This document shows, in pieces, positions 38,801 through 49,508 of a stretch of 64,000 nt of DNA (its first letter is position 1; every line of letters starts with the position of its first letter). The notes beneath the pieces were generated by a model. That model searched no databases, was not told the origin of the DNA, and worked only from the letters and a program-made list of their open reading frames with translations. Position numbers and translations under genes: made by a program. This DNA is from Antedon mediterranea (lineage: Eukaryota; Echinodermata; Crinoidea; Comatulida; Antedonidae): assembly GCF_964355755.1 (NCBI RefSeq), contig NC_092676.1:5562288-5626287 (forward strand), read 5' to 3'.

Positions 38801-41800
38801 GTAGTATTATTTTTACATTAAATATAGTTTGTGATCTTAAATTAGATCTAAAAAACGTAGGGAATGGGGCTTTAATAATAAATATTGAATAAAATAATAA
38901 ATATTGAAATTCCAAATTGTCAAAAATGAATTAATCGTTAATCGAACATGATAAATTCTGCTCTGTTCTGGTATGACTATCAATATTGTTGTGGTTTAAA
39001 TCAAGATAGATAACAAGTGCATCTTAAGTAAAGCACATCAACGATAACTATTGTGATAATTGTCCAAAGTCCAAATGACTGTTTTTATTCTTTAGTTGCG
39101 TTATTTGCTGTGTCAACAGATTTCTTAAATATGTATTGTCCCCCTGAAAAAATAATGCTTAAACAATTTTTTGTTGAATATGCAATTTTAACCTAATACT
39201 TATCCACTTTAACCAAAAATGTGTAATTACTAAAAAAACTCTCACTTAATTTAAACCAAAAGAATTGTCAAATTGACTGCCAGCCAATGAGTTTTTGGTT
39301 GAATTTAACCATTTATTAAACTCTATTATAAGTGAAAACATTTATTTTTTACGGTAATTTTTTATTAAAACTACAAAATAATCTATTCAAAGTCTGATTT
39401 TTTTAATCTAAATTTTTTAAGTTTTTGGGGGATACATCTTTAAGGAACTATAGAGTCTCTGAAGAAACAAAACATATTTACTTCCTTGTTTTCAAATACA
39501 TAGATAGAGAAAAATCTAAAACCTATACCGACATACTATCTTCTATTGGAAGATGAAGGCTACCAGTAGAATATTATAAATATGCTGTATTTGTTTTAAG
39601 CTTAAAAAGATGCATGAGTTAAGTTTTACATTTCTAGTGTCTATAATATCAAGGGTTGAAAGTTTACCAGACATCCTCATAATTAATTTTTTTTGTTCAA
39701 GTTAAATAATTCAATAAAGACACTGAGTTAACAAGGCAGTCATGCGTATGAGACATTAACTCATTATTTCTTTCTATGTCAAAGGTTATCACTGAAATTA
39801 AACGTGGTAGCTACACAAGAGATGTTGAAACTGTGCAAAGAAATGAACAGTCTGAAGGTTAGTATAAATAATATTAGTAAGTAGAGCCTCTATTAAGGGG
39901 ACACTTTTTAAATCAAAAAGTTCCCCCTTAACAGAGGACCCCTTGTTGATAGGGTCAGGTCTTACGCCCGTATTCTTAAACCGGACTTTAGTCGTAGTTC
40001 GAGCTAAAACTAAAAAAATGACATCATTTTAATTCATAAACCGAACTTCAACTAAGTGTTAAAACATATACTGCCCATGTTTGTTCACAGAAAAGTGCCC
40101 CTTAATAGAGGTGTCCGTTCTTGATAGGGTCTGGCCTTAGTGTTAAAACATATACTGCCCATGTTTGTTCACAGAAAAGTGCCCCTTAATTGAGGGTGTC
40201 CCTTCTTGATAGGGTCTGGCCTTAGTGTTAAAACATATACTGCCCATGTTTGTTCACAGAAAAGTGCCCCTTAATAGAGGTGTCCCTTCTTGATAGGGTC
40301 TGGCCTTAGTGTTAAAACATATACTGCCCATGTTTGTTCACAGAAAAGTGCCCCTTAATAGAGGTGTCCCTTCTTGATAGGGTCTGGCCTTAGTGTTAAA
40401 ACATATACTGCCCATGTTTGTTTCACGTTTCAAGTGTCCCCTTAATAGAGGTGTCCCTTTATAGGGGTTCCCTTGAATAGTGTCCCAAAGGAAGAGTTCT
40501 ACATGTCTAATTGTTGTGAATTGTAAGGAAGCATTTTTGCAGACTGAAATTAAGTTTTTAAAAATGGCCTGTATAATTTAATATTTTATCAGTTTTGTAA
40601 TACTTTTCTGTATTATCACTTGACCTAGATAGTAAATTTAATTATGTGTGTGAATGCATTAAAATAAAAAAATATATTTATTTTTTCAGGTATTTGTACA
40701 TGTATCAACAGCCTATGCTTACTGTGACCGGGAACATATTGAAGAGGTGGTTTACCCGCCTCCAGTTGATCCATACAAGTTATTAGGGGCAATAGAGTAA
40801 GTAATATAATTATCAATATTCTTGTTTACATTTATACAGTACTAAAGCTCTGTCTACACTATCAAAATTTATGTAACAAAAAATGTGATGTGCCCATATA
40901 TGGACATGATGATGTCATATTACTACCATATTTGTGACTATCGCTACCATATTTGGGCACATCGCAATTTTTTTTGTCAAACTAGTTTGAAAATGTAGAC
41001 AGTTTAAAGATGTATTGTCCCCCAAAAACATGAAGAATTAAGATTAACGAAATCAGAATTTGAATAGGTTATTTATAGTTTTAATCAAATTATTCCCTTC
41101 CGTGAAAAAAAACCCCCAAAAATAATGTTTTCTTATATAAAATGACAAAATAAATGGTCAAATTCAACAAAAAAAAACATTGGCCGGCATGCCAATTTGA
41201 CTATATTTTGCTTTAAAATAATGTTTTTTCAGGTAAATAATTTTTTTTTTCTATTCAATTTTTGTTCAAAGTAGATAACTATTATGTGACAATAAAATGG
41301 CATATTTAACAAAAAAAAATATTTTTTCAGGGGACAATACATCTTTAAAGTAAAATACACAATTGTAATTAGCTCCCTAATTAACTAACTAACTGTCAAG
41401 GCCTGTTATGGATGAGAATAGATAGTTAGGGTGAAGTAGGTTTAAATAAGCAGTATTAAGTTATAAAGGAAATTCACAAGGACAAATCGCTTGTTATTAT
41501 TTTAAAATCAAAACTTCATGCTTGGCTGAACGTGTACAGTTTGTCGAATGACAATTTTTAAAGCACCTGAGCTAAACGTCCTTGTTGTGGTTTCTTATTG
41601 GTACTTCATAAGCTATTTAATCTACCTGGATAATGTCCTGTCTATAACCACAGATAATATCTCTATGCTATAACTTTTTCTTAGTAATTATTAATATTAA
41701 ACAACCTTGTACTTTCTATCACTTGCTATGCACATATAGTACCACACTGCTTACACTTGGCTTTTATACTCAGGGCTGCAAATTAACTTTTTTACTTGGT

Positions 41801-44800
41801 AGCACTATCAAATTTGTATGATGGCTCATAATAATTTTTGGTAGCACCACCAATTTTTTTAGTAGCACCTTTTCATCGACAACTAACCCCCTTCCCTCAA
41901 ACCCCATCCGCGCAGATCCGTTTTTAGTTTAGGGGGGGGGGGGGGGGTGTATAAAAATGAAATACAGTACAACCTTAGGCTGGGGGTGGGGGGGGGGGGG
42001 CGATTTTTGAGTAATTATAGGTTGTTTCAATCGATTTCTGAGCACATAAAAATTCAGCACTGAAGAATTCAATTAATTTGGGTTATGCACATTTTTTAGG
42101 CACTGGTCCTGATGCGCCATTTATATTCACGCAAGATCTATTATTGTTACGGTACAGAAAGAAATTACTGCTTTGTATATACGCGTAACCTTTCGTAGCC
42201 TACGCGTAAATAGATCGTAGGTTATTGTTCGCTAAACCATGGAGGCAGTAAAAAATTTCCTCCATGGCTAAACATATCCTGTAATTTCCAAAGTATTGTT
42301 CGTTGCCATGCCTACGATTTTATGATAATATCTACGCGTCGATCGTACGGTTTGTAAACACCAATGTCATCGCCTTTAGTTAGGAGCATAAACAATGGAA
42401 ACAAACATGTATTGTTGGCTAATTAAAATCCTAGACGTTAATTTTTGTAGCCGCCCTACAAATCGGTTGTCCTAATTTGGCAGGACATCCGCCGACGAGA
42501 CGAAATCGGGCCCTCAGCTCACGCAGCGAGAGTTTCGGCGGCCTACATGATTCAATCCTAATCGGAGTCCTACCTTGGTTTAGCGAATTATAAAAACAAC
42601 AACACCTTGGCTAGGACACCAACAAAATATATGCAAAATAAATATATATTCCATGTTAAGATTTAACATAGGCCTTTGTAAATTATTATTACGACAAAAG
42701 ACCCGACCAGAATTTGGAGGGGAAAAACGTGCGAACCGTGGGAACAGTTTAGAGCTGTATTACGTTTCATGTGACGCAAAATTCAGGTACACTGTTTTGT
42801 AGCCTCGTACCGAGTAAAAAAAACATGCGAGAGGTTTGCGGTGGTAAAACAGAGTATCGCGTTTCATGACATGTGACCAAAAAACTAGGTCTGTATTAAT
42901 TACGGTCTTCTGTCGGCAGTCTTTTTGAGTGACCGATTGAACGTTCTGATACTATTATTTAGAATGAATTGTTTACGATCTTTTTGTTTGCATGTTTCTG
43001 GATCGACTGGACGTTCGCTATACAGTATTATTTTTATTAGTTCATTGTGTTGGATCGTGTCTCTACGTTTACATTGTGGGAAATTTATATTCGCCGTTGA
43101 GAGTAAAAAAACACACGAATGAAATATTTACGAATAAAAACTATTATATTATATATTTCTTAGTAATGTACAAATTGGTCCTCCTCCGCCAGTCAAAAAT
43201 AACACATTAAATAATAATTTTCACACCTTGTTACTTACTAAGAACATCGTGAGGTTGTTTATTGAGGTTACTAACGAAGCCAAACAATGTAACCTACAAA
43301 GCCAACAACGTAGCCTGTTTTATCTACGAAGCTACTTCGTAGGAAAAGTTGCGGTATTTTCTCTGATATATAATTTTCGATAATCAGAATCTGGAATAAA
43401 GTATTAAATCTACTGATAAACAATACTGCTGTTTAATCTATATAATGAATAGATATTATTATATATATCATTAATTACATTATTTATTAATCATGATATA
43501 ACCATTTATACTGCCTAAAAAATGCTGATGACTGCGCGGCGACAATTCTTTGTATCTACCGCGCCCGCCCTGGCTAACTTCTGTGTACGGCGGTACAATT
43601 GATTTTATATTCCTTCTTTAAAACGGAGGTGATTTTCCACGAGGTTTGTGTCGTCCGCGCGTCACACTGTGCTGTGTGTTTGGTGTCCTTTTGTGTGATT
43701 GGGTAAGGCAGCATGCAATAATTGGACGAACTTCCAATCACAACGAGTGTAAAATGTTTAGGGGCTTTGTACGCTTGAATGAACCTGACACCTTTGCGGC
43801 GGCGGTGACTAGTGGAAACTCCTGAGCCTTCCGTAGTAGAGAGATTAAATTACACAGAGTTTGAAATAGGGAAAACACATCCGACTTCAATTTGAAACAA
43901 CTCGCACAAGCAGACGATCTTGTCGCGCTATGCGCGACCTATTCTGTTTCTTTAGTCGCAAACAGAAAAATTAGGTCGCAAATGCGACCAAATACCCCTT
44001 AATTTGCAGCCCTGATACTTGTCTTCCACTTTGTGAATGTATTTGTGTGAATTGAAATCATTGGTAAAATGCATTACCGCAGTGGCGGATCCAGGATTTT
44101 GAAATAGGGGGCCCAGGGCCTAAAAGTAGTGAAAAGAAGTGCTGAACTTAATTTGATGTACTATCTTTTGCATTACAATTTGTGAAATTTAGAGGGGGGG
44201 CTGGGCCTCCCTTGAATCCACCCCTGTTACACACAGATTCATTTTTCAATCTCCTTTTTGTGACTTGAAACAAAACACAACCAATCAGAACTGTGTGATT
44301 TTCGAACCATGTGAATAAATTTGCCTAGTTTTATAAATTAATGGTTTGCTAGGATGATATGAACTTTGTTCCTATCTGTTAATCATTGTATATGCAATGT
44401 TTGTTTAACATAGTGCTATTGCCAATTTATACCAACTTTGGAAAGAGCGACCAGTGAACACATTTTGTATGCAAAAATTGAATGATTATCTGATATATAC
44501 TTTTTAAGTTAAACATTTCATGAATACGTATGTTTGATGTTTCGACTTGTTTTCAACAAATCTTCATCTGGCAATCACTAGATTTTAGTGGTTTCTAGGA
44601 GTACTGAATACTGAAATGCTTTTTTTGTCCATCATCATCATAAACAACAGAAATTCTTCTTGAAGATTGACAATTATTAGTACAATAATAAATAAATATA
44701 CAATATAATATATTATGTACACACACATAATTGCACAAGAAAAATATAAGTTGTAAACACGGTGTAAAAAAGACTAGGTATTAAAATTGAATAGGATTCA

Positions 44801-47800
44801 GGAGATTAAAATAGTTTAAAACAGCTTTTAAAAGGATTAAAAACAGCTTTAAAAGGATTCAAACCATTAGAATGTTCCTAAAACCTTTACAATTTATAAA
44901 TTGCTAAAATTTCAAATAGGCTAAAAATATTAAAAACATTTAAAAATATTAAAAATATAAAAACATTTATAAATTGAAAAAAATTTACGTTTTAAAAGTT
45001 TCACTGTTTACATAGTTGCTAGTTGTAGAGCAGCACCCCCTATTAGTAACTTTAGTCTGTAACCTTTAAAGTCTACAGTAGTCGAAACATGTACATATTC
45101 ATGAAAGGTTTAATGTAAAAGAAGTACGCAAATACTGTAGTTAATATAAAAACCAGGTGTAAGATGTTTTTTGAATATTGATTGATACTCTTAAAATAAC
45201 ATCTAGATTTACATAATTACAGGTGGATGTCGGAAGACATGATATCAACCATCACACCCCAGATGATTGGAAACCGGCCAAATACTTACACATTCACAAA
45301 AGCGTTAGCTGAGCATGTACTAGTTCAAGAGGGAAAAGACCTACCATTGTGTATTGTAAGACCGTCCATCGTGGGTGCCGCGTGGAAAGACCCGATACAG
45401 GGATGGATTGATAATTTCAACGGACCAAGTGGTCTATTCATTGCGGTAAGTGTTTATTCGCAATGTTCTCCTGATAATGTCATAAGTAGTGATCGGTGAA
45501 CTTTAAAATAATTTATTTTCACAGTGTAACTTTTTTTTACACAAGTTAATCATTACTTAATTGTAAGTATAAAAATAAATTCACACTGAAACCTTATTAA
45601 AGAGTCTTTTACACTTGTTCGGACACGGTGCTGGCAAGTCAAATCGATGACCTGCTGGCGTCCCCACGCGGCTACGTGCATATCGATTGACGCATAGCCG
45701 TGTGAACCATTGACGTTCATTTTGATTTTTCGGCGCCAGACCTGAACCGTGCAGAAACAGGTGTGAAAGACCCTTTACTCCGGAGAAATCTCTGGGTTAT
45801 GACCATTTTTTCAACGGCACACATACGGAATGGTGCAAATATGAACTGATCTTTTCAACACACTGTGCCTATTTATTTACAGACTGGTAAGGGGTTACTG
45901 CGTAGCATGAAGGGGGACACCGAAGCCATTGTGGACATCTCACCCGTTGACTATGTGGTGAACATGATGATTGCAGCAGCTTGGCATACCGCTGTCAAAA
46001 AGTATGTATCAGTTGCTTCTTCTTATGCTCTTTCTACGCTATCAAACTAGCTTGACAAAAAAACGTGTGATAATATGCCCAATTATGGTGGTGATATGCT
46101 TAATTAATATGGTAGTGATTTGCTTAAATATGGTAGTGATATGCTTAAATATGGTAGTGATATGCTTAAATATGGTAGTGATATGCTTAAATATGGTAGT
46201 GATATGCTTAAATGGTGGTGATATGACATCATCATGTCCATATATGGGCACATCATAGTTTTGTTGTAACAAAAGTTTGATAGTGTAGACAGAGCCTAAT
46301 GTATGATATCTATGGTTAGAGAAAGTGAAGAATTGTGTAGTGCAAAAGCTGGTATTGTAATATTTACACATTGAAAGTTAGTTAACAATTATTGTGATGA
46401 AAATCTGCCCTTTTTAATCCTGTGCTTTTGCGGATTAAGATTTGAAAGGCCTCTTTTAACTGTAGTTTAACGATCAATGAAATCTATTGTAAGAGAAAAG
46501 ATTAAAGGTATTAATCCTCACCCTTTGACCCTGATTCTGATCCTCGGATCTGAACCTAGATTTACAGTAGATTTATGAAGGAAATCTAGGTAAAAGATAT
46601 GTAGATATCTTAGTTATTAATCGCTTTCCTTTTGTTTTCTTTTCACAGACCTGATTCCGTGCCTGTATTTAATTGCGTCACCAGTGCTACCAACCCTTCA
46701 AGATGGGGCGACATAGGTACACTTAATTATTTAATTTTTACATATTTATATCTGTATTTTGATGTATTGTTTTATGTTCCAAATCTGTTATAGTGGTGGT
46801 AATTGTCGCTGTTGGTTTTGATTGAATAAAATAAAAGTAAAATAAAAATAATTATTATTTATTACTACTATTAAGAAACGCAATGCATAGATATTTCGAC
46901 CAATCATGACGCAATGGAACATCCTAACTGTTGCTTGTGACTGGTCAACTCGCTTGCATTAAGCCTACACATCCTTGTGTTGTATCAAAGTGTGAACCAA
47001 GCTTTACAGGCTTATATTAATAAATGTTTAAAATTGATACAATTATGGTGAGAGAAACTCAACAGTTCTTTCTATATATGTGGTGTACCGCAAACTTGAT
47101 ATCAACTATGGGTCGTTTATTTATTTTTTCAGAGGATGTGCCTGTCTATTACATGAAGACACCACTGGAGAAAGCCTTCAGAAGGCCAAGAGCATGTTTC
47201 ACCCAAAGCCAGTAAGTGATCAACATGCCTAGACAAATTACTCTCATCAAGATAGTGTTTGTCTTGTCTGAAATGTAAAATGTTATTAATTTTTGTTATC
47301 TTAAACTTATGTTTTTCTTGTTAACTTTGTAGTATGGCATATGAATATTGGAACACAGTCGGCACAAAGATTCCTAGCATGATGATTGATTTCTACCTTT
47401 GGGTGACCGGACAGAAGCCTAGGTAAGTTAATCAAAATCAATGGTATTGTACATGAATAAAAAGTAGTGTAATCCAAAACTAGTTTTAGCAAGATTACTG
47501 ATTAAGCAAGAAATTAAACTAGTTTTAGCCAGATTAAACCAGAAATTAAACTAGTTTTATAGCCAGATTAAACAAGAAATTAAACTAGTTTTATAGCCAG
47601 ATTAAACCAGAAATTAAACTATCAGTTCTATTTTTCATTTATTCATATCTCAAACTCCTTGATATTTAAATGAATTGATTGAATTGAACCAGTTTTAGCT
47701 AGATTAAACCACAAAGTAAACTAGTTTTAGCCATTTTAAACCAGAAAGTAAACTAGATTTATTCAATTGTTGACATTCTATGATCCAATTAAACAGAATG

Positions 47801-49508
47801 ATGAAGATATACGATAAAATGCAGAAGGCAGTTGCCACACTAGAGTTCTTCACAACAAACAACTGGGAATGGACCAATAACAACTCACAACTTTTGCAGA
47901 CATTGATGACAGAAGAAGACAAGAAGGTAAAAACAATTTTTGTTTATTTATATTGTTTGCATATACAGTACAATATACATTGAAAATTGTGTTGCTCTGA
48001 GACACAAATACAAAAAAAAGTACAATAATCAAGAGAAAACTAAAAATAACGTCATCTGTCAATAAAACCCCTATCACATTACATTTTACTTATTTACTGC
48101 ACTAAAAAAAAAAGAAATTTTTACTGTGACATTTTATTATTTCTTTTCTTATTTTCAGACTTTCTTCCTTGATGTTAGACCACTGCATTGGCCAACTTAC
48201 CTGGAAAACTATTGTATCGGTACAAAGAAATTTGTACTGAAGGAAAACCTCTCCGATCTACCAGCTGCTAGAAGTCATATTAAAATGTAAGAAATGATTA
48301 CAGTAGAACCTCCAGTAAGGGAACAAATTTGGGACCTAACAAGTTTGCCTTAATAAGCGTAGGCTATTTAGTGTCCAAATATATAATACCTTGTGTCCCC
48401 TTAATAGAGTGTTATAGACTGAATAAGGGTCTCCTTTAATAGACGTGTCCACTGAATTGGGGTGTCCACTGTATAGGGGTGTCCACTGAATAGGTGTGTC
48501 CTCTGAATTGGGGTGTCCACTGAATAGGGGTGTCCACTGAATAGGGGAGTGTTCACTGAATAGGGGAGTGTTCACTGAATAGGGGAGTGTTCACTGAATA
48601 GGGGAGTGTTCACTGAATAGGGGAGTGTTCACTGAATAGGGGAGTGTTCACTGAATAGGAGAGTGTTCACTGAATAGGAGAGTGTTCACTGAATAGGAGA
48701 GTGTTCACTGAATAGGAGAGTGTTCACTGAATAGGAGAGTGTTCACTGAATAGGAGAGTGTTCACTGAATAGGAGAGTGTTCACTGAATAGGAGAGTGTT
48801 CACTGAATAGGAGAGTGTTCACTGAATAGGAGAGTGTTCACTGAATAGGAGAGTGTTCACTGAATAGGAGAGTGTTCACTGAATAGGAGAGTGTTCACTG
48901 AATAGGAGAGTGTTCACTGAATAGGAGAGTGTTCACTGAATAGGAGAGTGTTCACTGAATAGGAGAGTGTTCACTGAATAGGAGAGTGTTCACTGAATAG
49001 GAGAGTGTTCACTGAATGTTAAGTTTCTGTCACAACGTCCCAATGCGTATTAGATAATTTACAGTATTACAGGTTAAAACTTGATAGTGAAACTAGTGCA
49101 AACTGCCATTTATACGGTTAAATAAATGTTTGGGGGGTGTCCTCTTAATGGGGGGTGTCCTCTTAATGGGGGGTGTCCTCTTAATGGGGGGTGTCCTCTT
49201 AATGGGGGTGTCCTCTTAATGGGGGTGTCCTCTTAATGGGGGGTGTCCTCTGAATAGGCGTGTCCTAATGGAGGGGTGCTACATTTGATTTTTTTCTTCA
49301 TTCATTCACTCTTAAAAAAGTAACATTGGTTTTTTTTTCTTTCAGGCTGCGTAATATCCGTTGGACGTGTAACACCGTCTTAGCTGTCATATTATGGCGT
49401 GTACTCATCGCTCGATCGCAACTCGCCCGCAACCTCTGGTATCTCGTCACAAACTTGGTTTTCAAATTTCTTCGCTACTGCCGACTAAGCTCAGCAAAGC
49501 AATCGTAA
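35869..49508 (+). CDS. FAR1: Fatty acyl-CoA reductase 1 (alcohol-forming), complete
   Basis: Reduces long-chain acyl-CoA to fatty alcohol with NADPH at the peroxisome membrane, supplying ether-lipid and wax synthesis (family knowledge). Exons: 35869-36057, 36723-36898, 39785-39857, 40690-40796, 45223-45445, 45883-46001, 46649-46716, 47133-47211, 47333-47422, 47797-47926, 48159-48286, 49346-49508 (stop TAA). They sum to 1,545 nt, 514 aa; human FAR1 is 515. All phases agree. Visible motifs: Rossmann nucleotide-binding TGATGFIGK (residues 16-24), HVSTAYAYC, catalytic YTFTK (Tyr204, Lys208), [24 protein letters not shown], then the FAR C-terminal domain ([24 protein letters not shown]) and a hydrophobic C-terminal anchor ([20 protein letters not shown]). 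The start is the ATG in the exon preceded by AAATTTTAG; it aligns with the family start. FAR1 versus FAR2 cannot be separated; a single ancestral orthologue is likely. Confidence 0.97.
36092..36272. mobile_element. MITE-A ends around unrelated core
   Basis: AAGCTCTGTCTACACTATTG at left and AAAGTTTATAGTGTAAACAG AGCTTTA at right, but the usual core is replaced by a repeat with GCACTCCTCAA twice (about 36105 and 36172). Confidence 0.65.
36918..37250. mobile_element. MITE-B copy, first FAR1 intron group
   Basis: ACAGATGTATTGTCATCC to TGGGACAATATCTTTAA. The interior block GTGACATTAAAATGGCATAT is typical of the family. Confidence 0.7.
37370..37682. mobile_element. MITE-B relative, decayed ends
   Basis: Interior shared with MITE-B (CATTTTGCAGCTTTAATATG, GATATTAAAATGGCATTCAA), ending GGAGAAATATATTTTTAA. 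Ends too degraded to define. Confidence 0.5.
37959..38244. mobile_element. Two MITE-A copies, the second truncated
   Basis: First: AAGCTCTGTCTGCACTGACA to AGTTTATAATGTAGACAGAG. Second keeps only the right half, ending TTTGATAGTGTAGACAGAGC. Between them 38105-38175 repeats 36275-36355 (AAATTACGGTAAAGAGATTT / GAGGGAGTGGTGATTTTAG). That implies the MITE plus its flank was copied within this gene. Confidence 0.75.
38246..38871. mobile_element. TTAA-flanked element with AGACCCC ends, 626 bp
   Basis: TTAA then AGACCCCTTCCCTGCA; right end CGTAGGGAATGGGGCT then TTAA. Imperfect inverted ends of about 17 bp. No ORF. It abuts the preceding MITE-A copy, whose terminal CTTAA supplies the target. Confidence 0.7.
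39122..39445. mobile_element. MITE-B copy, opposite orientation
   Basis: ATATGTATTGTCCCCCTGAA at left and TGGGGGATACATCT TTAA at right. Interior is inverted relative to 41004-41349 (AATTTTTTATTAAAACTAC near the right end). Confidence 0.7.
39870..40510 (+). repeat. 84-bp tandem array, about 5 copies, inside a pogo-like MITE
   Basis: Starts TAGAGCCTCTATTAAGGGGA and ends CAAAGGAAGAGTTCTACATG, the same end theme as 1314-1389. Between 40058 and 40430 the unit GTTAAAACATATACTGCCCA plus TCTTGATAGGGTCTGGCCTT repeats about five times. FAR1 intron 3. Confidence 0.8.
40843..41000. mobile_element. MITE-A copy
   Basis: AAAGCTCTGTCTACACTATC to ACTAGTTTGAAAATGTAGAC, immediately followed by a MITE-B copy. 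Confidence 0.8.
41004..41349. mobile_element. MITE-B, best copy
   Basis: TTAA then AGATGTATTGTCCCC; right end GGGGACAATACATCT then TTAA: perfect 15-bp inverted ends and TTAA on both sides. AT-rich core, no ORF. Confidence 0.85.
41771..44014. mobile_element. hAT-like non-autonomous DNA transposon, 2.24 kb
   Basis: Perfect inverted ends CAGGGCTGCAAATTAA, flanked by ATACT on both sides (41766-41770 and 44015-44019). Subterminal repeats differ by side: GGTAGCACC-type on the left, GTCGCAAA / GCGACC-type on the right. Two long G tracts (near 41930 and 41985). Small frames of 65-72 codons inside have no recognisable domain. It occupies FAR1 intron 4, the gene's longest. Superfamily is inferred from the ends and the 5-bp duplication. 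Confidence 0.87.
44082..44226. mobile_element. Small CAGTGG-ended MITE
   Basis: CAGTGGCGGATCCAGGATTT at left, CCTTGAATCCACCCCTG at right, imperfect inverted ends, 145 bp. No convincing target duplication. Confidence 0.6.
44227..45222. other. Intron remainder, AT-rich
   Basis: Only a short decayed AAACAGCTTTTAAAAGGATT repeat near 44820-44870 and ATTAAAAATAT-type runs near 44930. Confidence 0.5.
45595..45780. mobile_element. Palindromic MITE, about 185 bp
   Basis: TTAAAGAGTCTTTTACACTT at left, AGGTGTGAAAGACCCTTTA at right. Interior pairs GACACGGTGCTGGC with GCGCCAGACCTGAACCGTGC. Ends about 100 bp before FAR1 exon 45883. Confidence 0.65.
46025..46296. mobile_element. MITE-A copy with internal array at FAR1 exon edge
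   Basis: TGCTCTTTCTACGCTATCAA to TTTGATAGTGTAGACAGAGC, starting 24 bp after exon 45883-46001. Centre has five or six units of core GATATGCTTAAATATGGTAG, a local variant of the family unit (GCTTAA instead of GCCCAA). Confidence 0.85.
46868..47008. mobile_element. Palindromic MITE-C copy
   Basis: Right half TGGTCAACTCGCTTGCATTA and AGTGTGAACCAAGCTTTAC match 5366-5548; left half decayed. Confidence 0.5.
47504..47760 (+). repeat. Imperfect AAACTAGTTTTAGCCAGATT repeat
   Basis: About seven diverged copies of a 35-40 bp unit (AAACTAGTTTTAGCCAGATT, AAACCAGAAATT) just upstream of FAR1 exon 47797. Confidence 0.75.
48300..49018 (+). repeat. 17-19 bp minisatellite, about 25 copies of the main unit
   Basis: Begins with CAGTAGAACCTCCAGTAAGG (pogo-like end motif). 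It passes through GGGGTGTCCACTGAATA variants (48450-48545), then into a homogeneous 19-bp array AGTGTTCACTGAATAGGAG from about 48547. The G-to-A switch from AGGGGAG to AGGAGAG occurs once, near 48658. FAR1 last intron. Confidence 0.93.
49020..49122 (+). repeat. 103-bp copy of FAR1 3' UTR sequence inside the last intron
   Basis: Matches 49691-49793 except for one base seen (CAACGTCCC against CAACTTCCC). Lies between the two minisatellites of the last intron. Confidence 0.9.
49128..49275 (+). repeat. GGGGGGTGTCCTCTTAAT array, about 7 copies
   Basis: 18-19 bp units 70 bp upstream of the last FAR1 exon, closing with AGGGGTGCTACATTTG, a decayed form of the pogo-like right end. Confidence 0.85.

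Noticed and set aside
42925-43210. Overlapping 65- and 72-codon frames as a transposase remnant
   Set aside because: Hydrophobic low-complexity translation without a DDE or hAT C-terminal motif, inside a non-autonomous element.
46042-46371. 109-codon minus-strand and 95-codon plus-strand frames (KHITTIF / NMVVICL repeats)
   Set aside because: They are translations of the 21-bp internal array of MITE-A; similar frames occur in other MITE-A copies.
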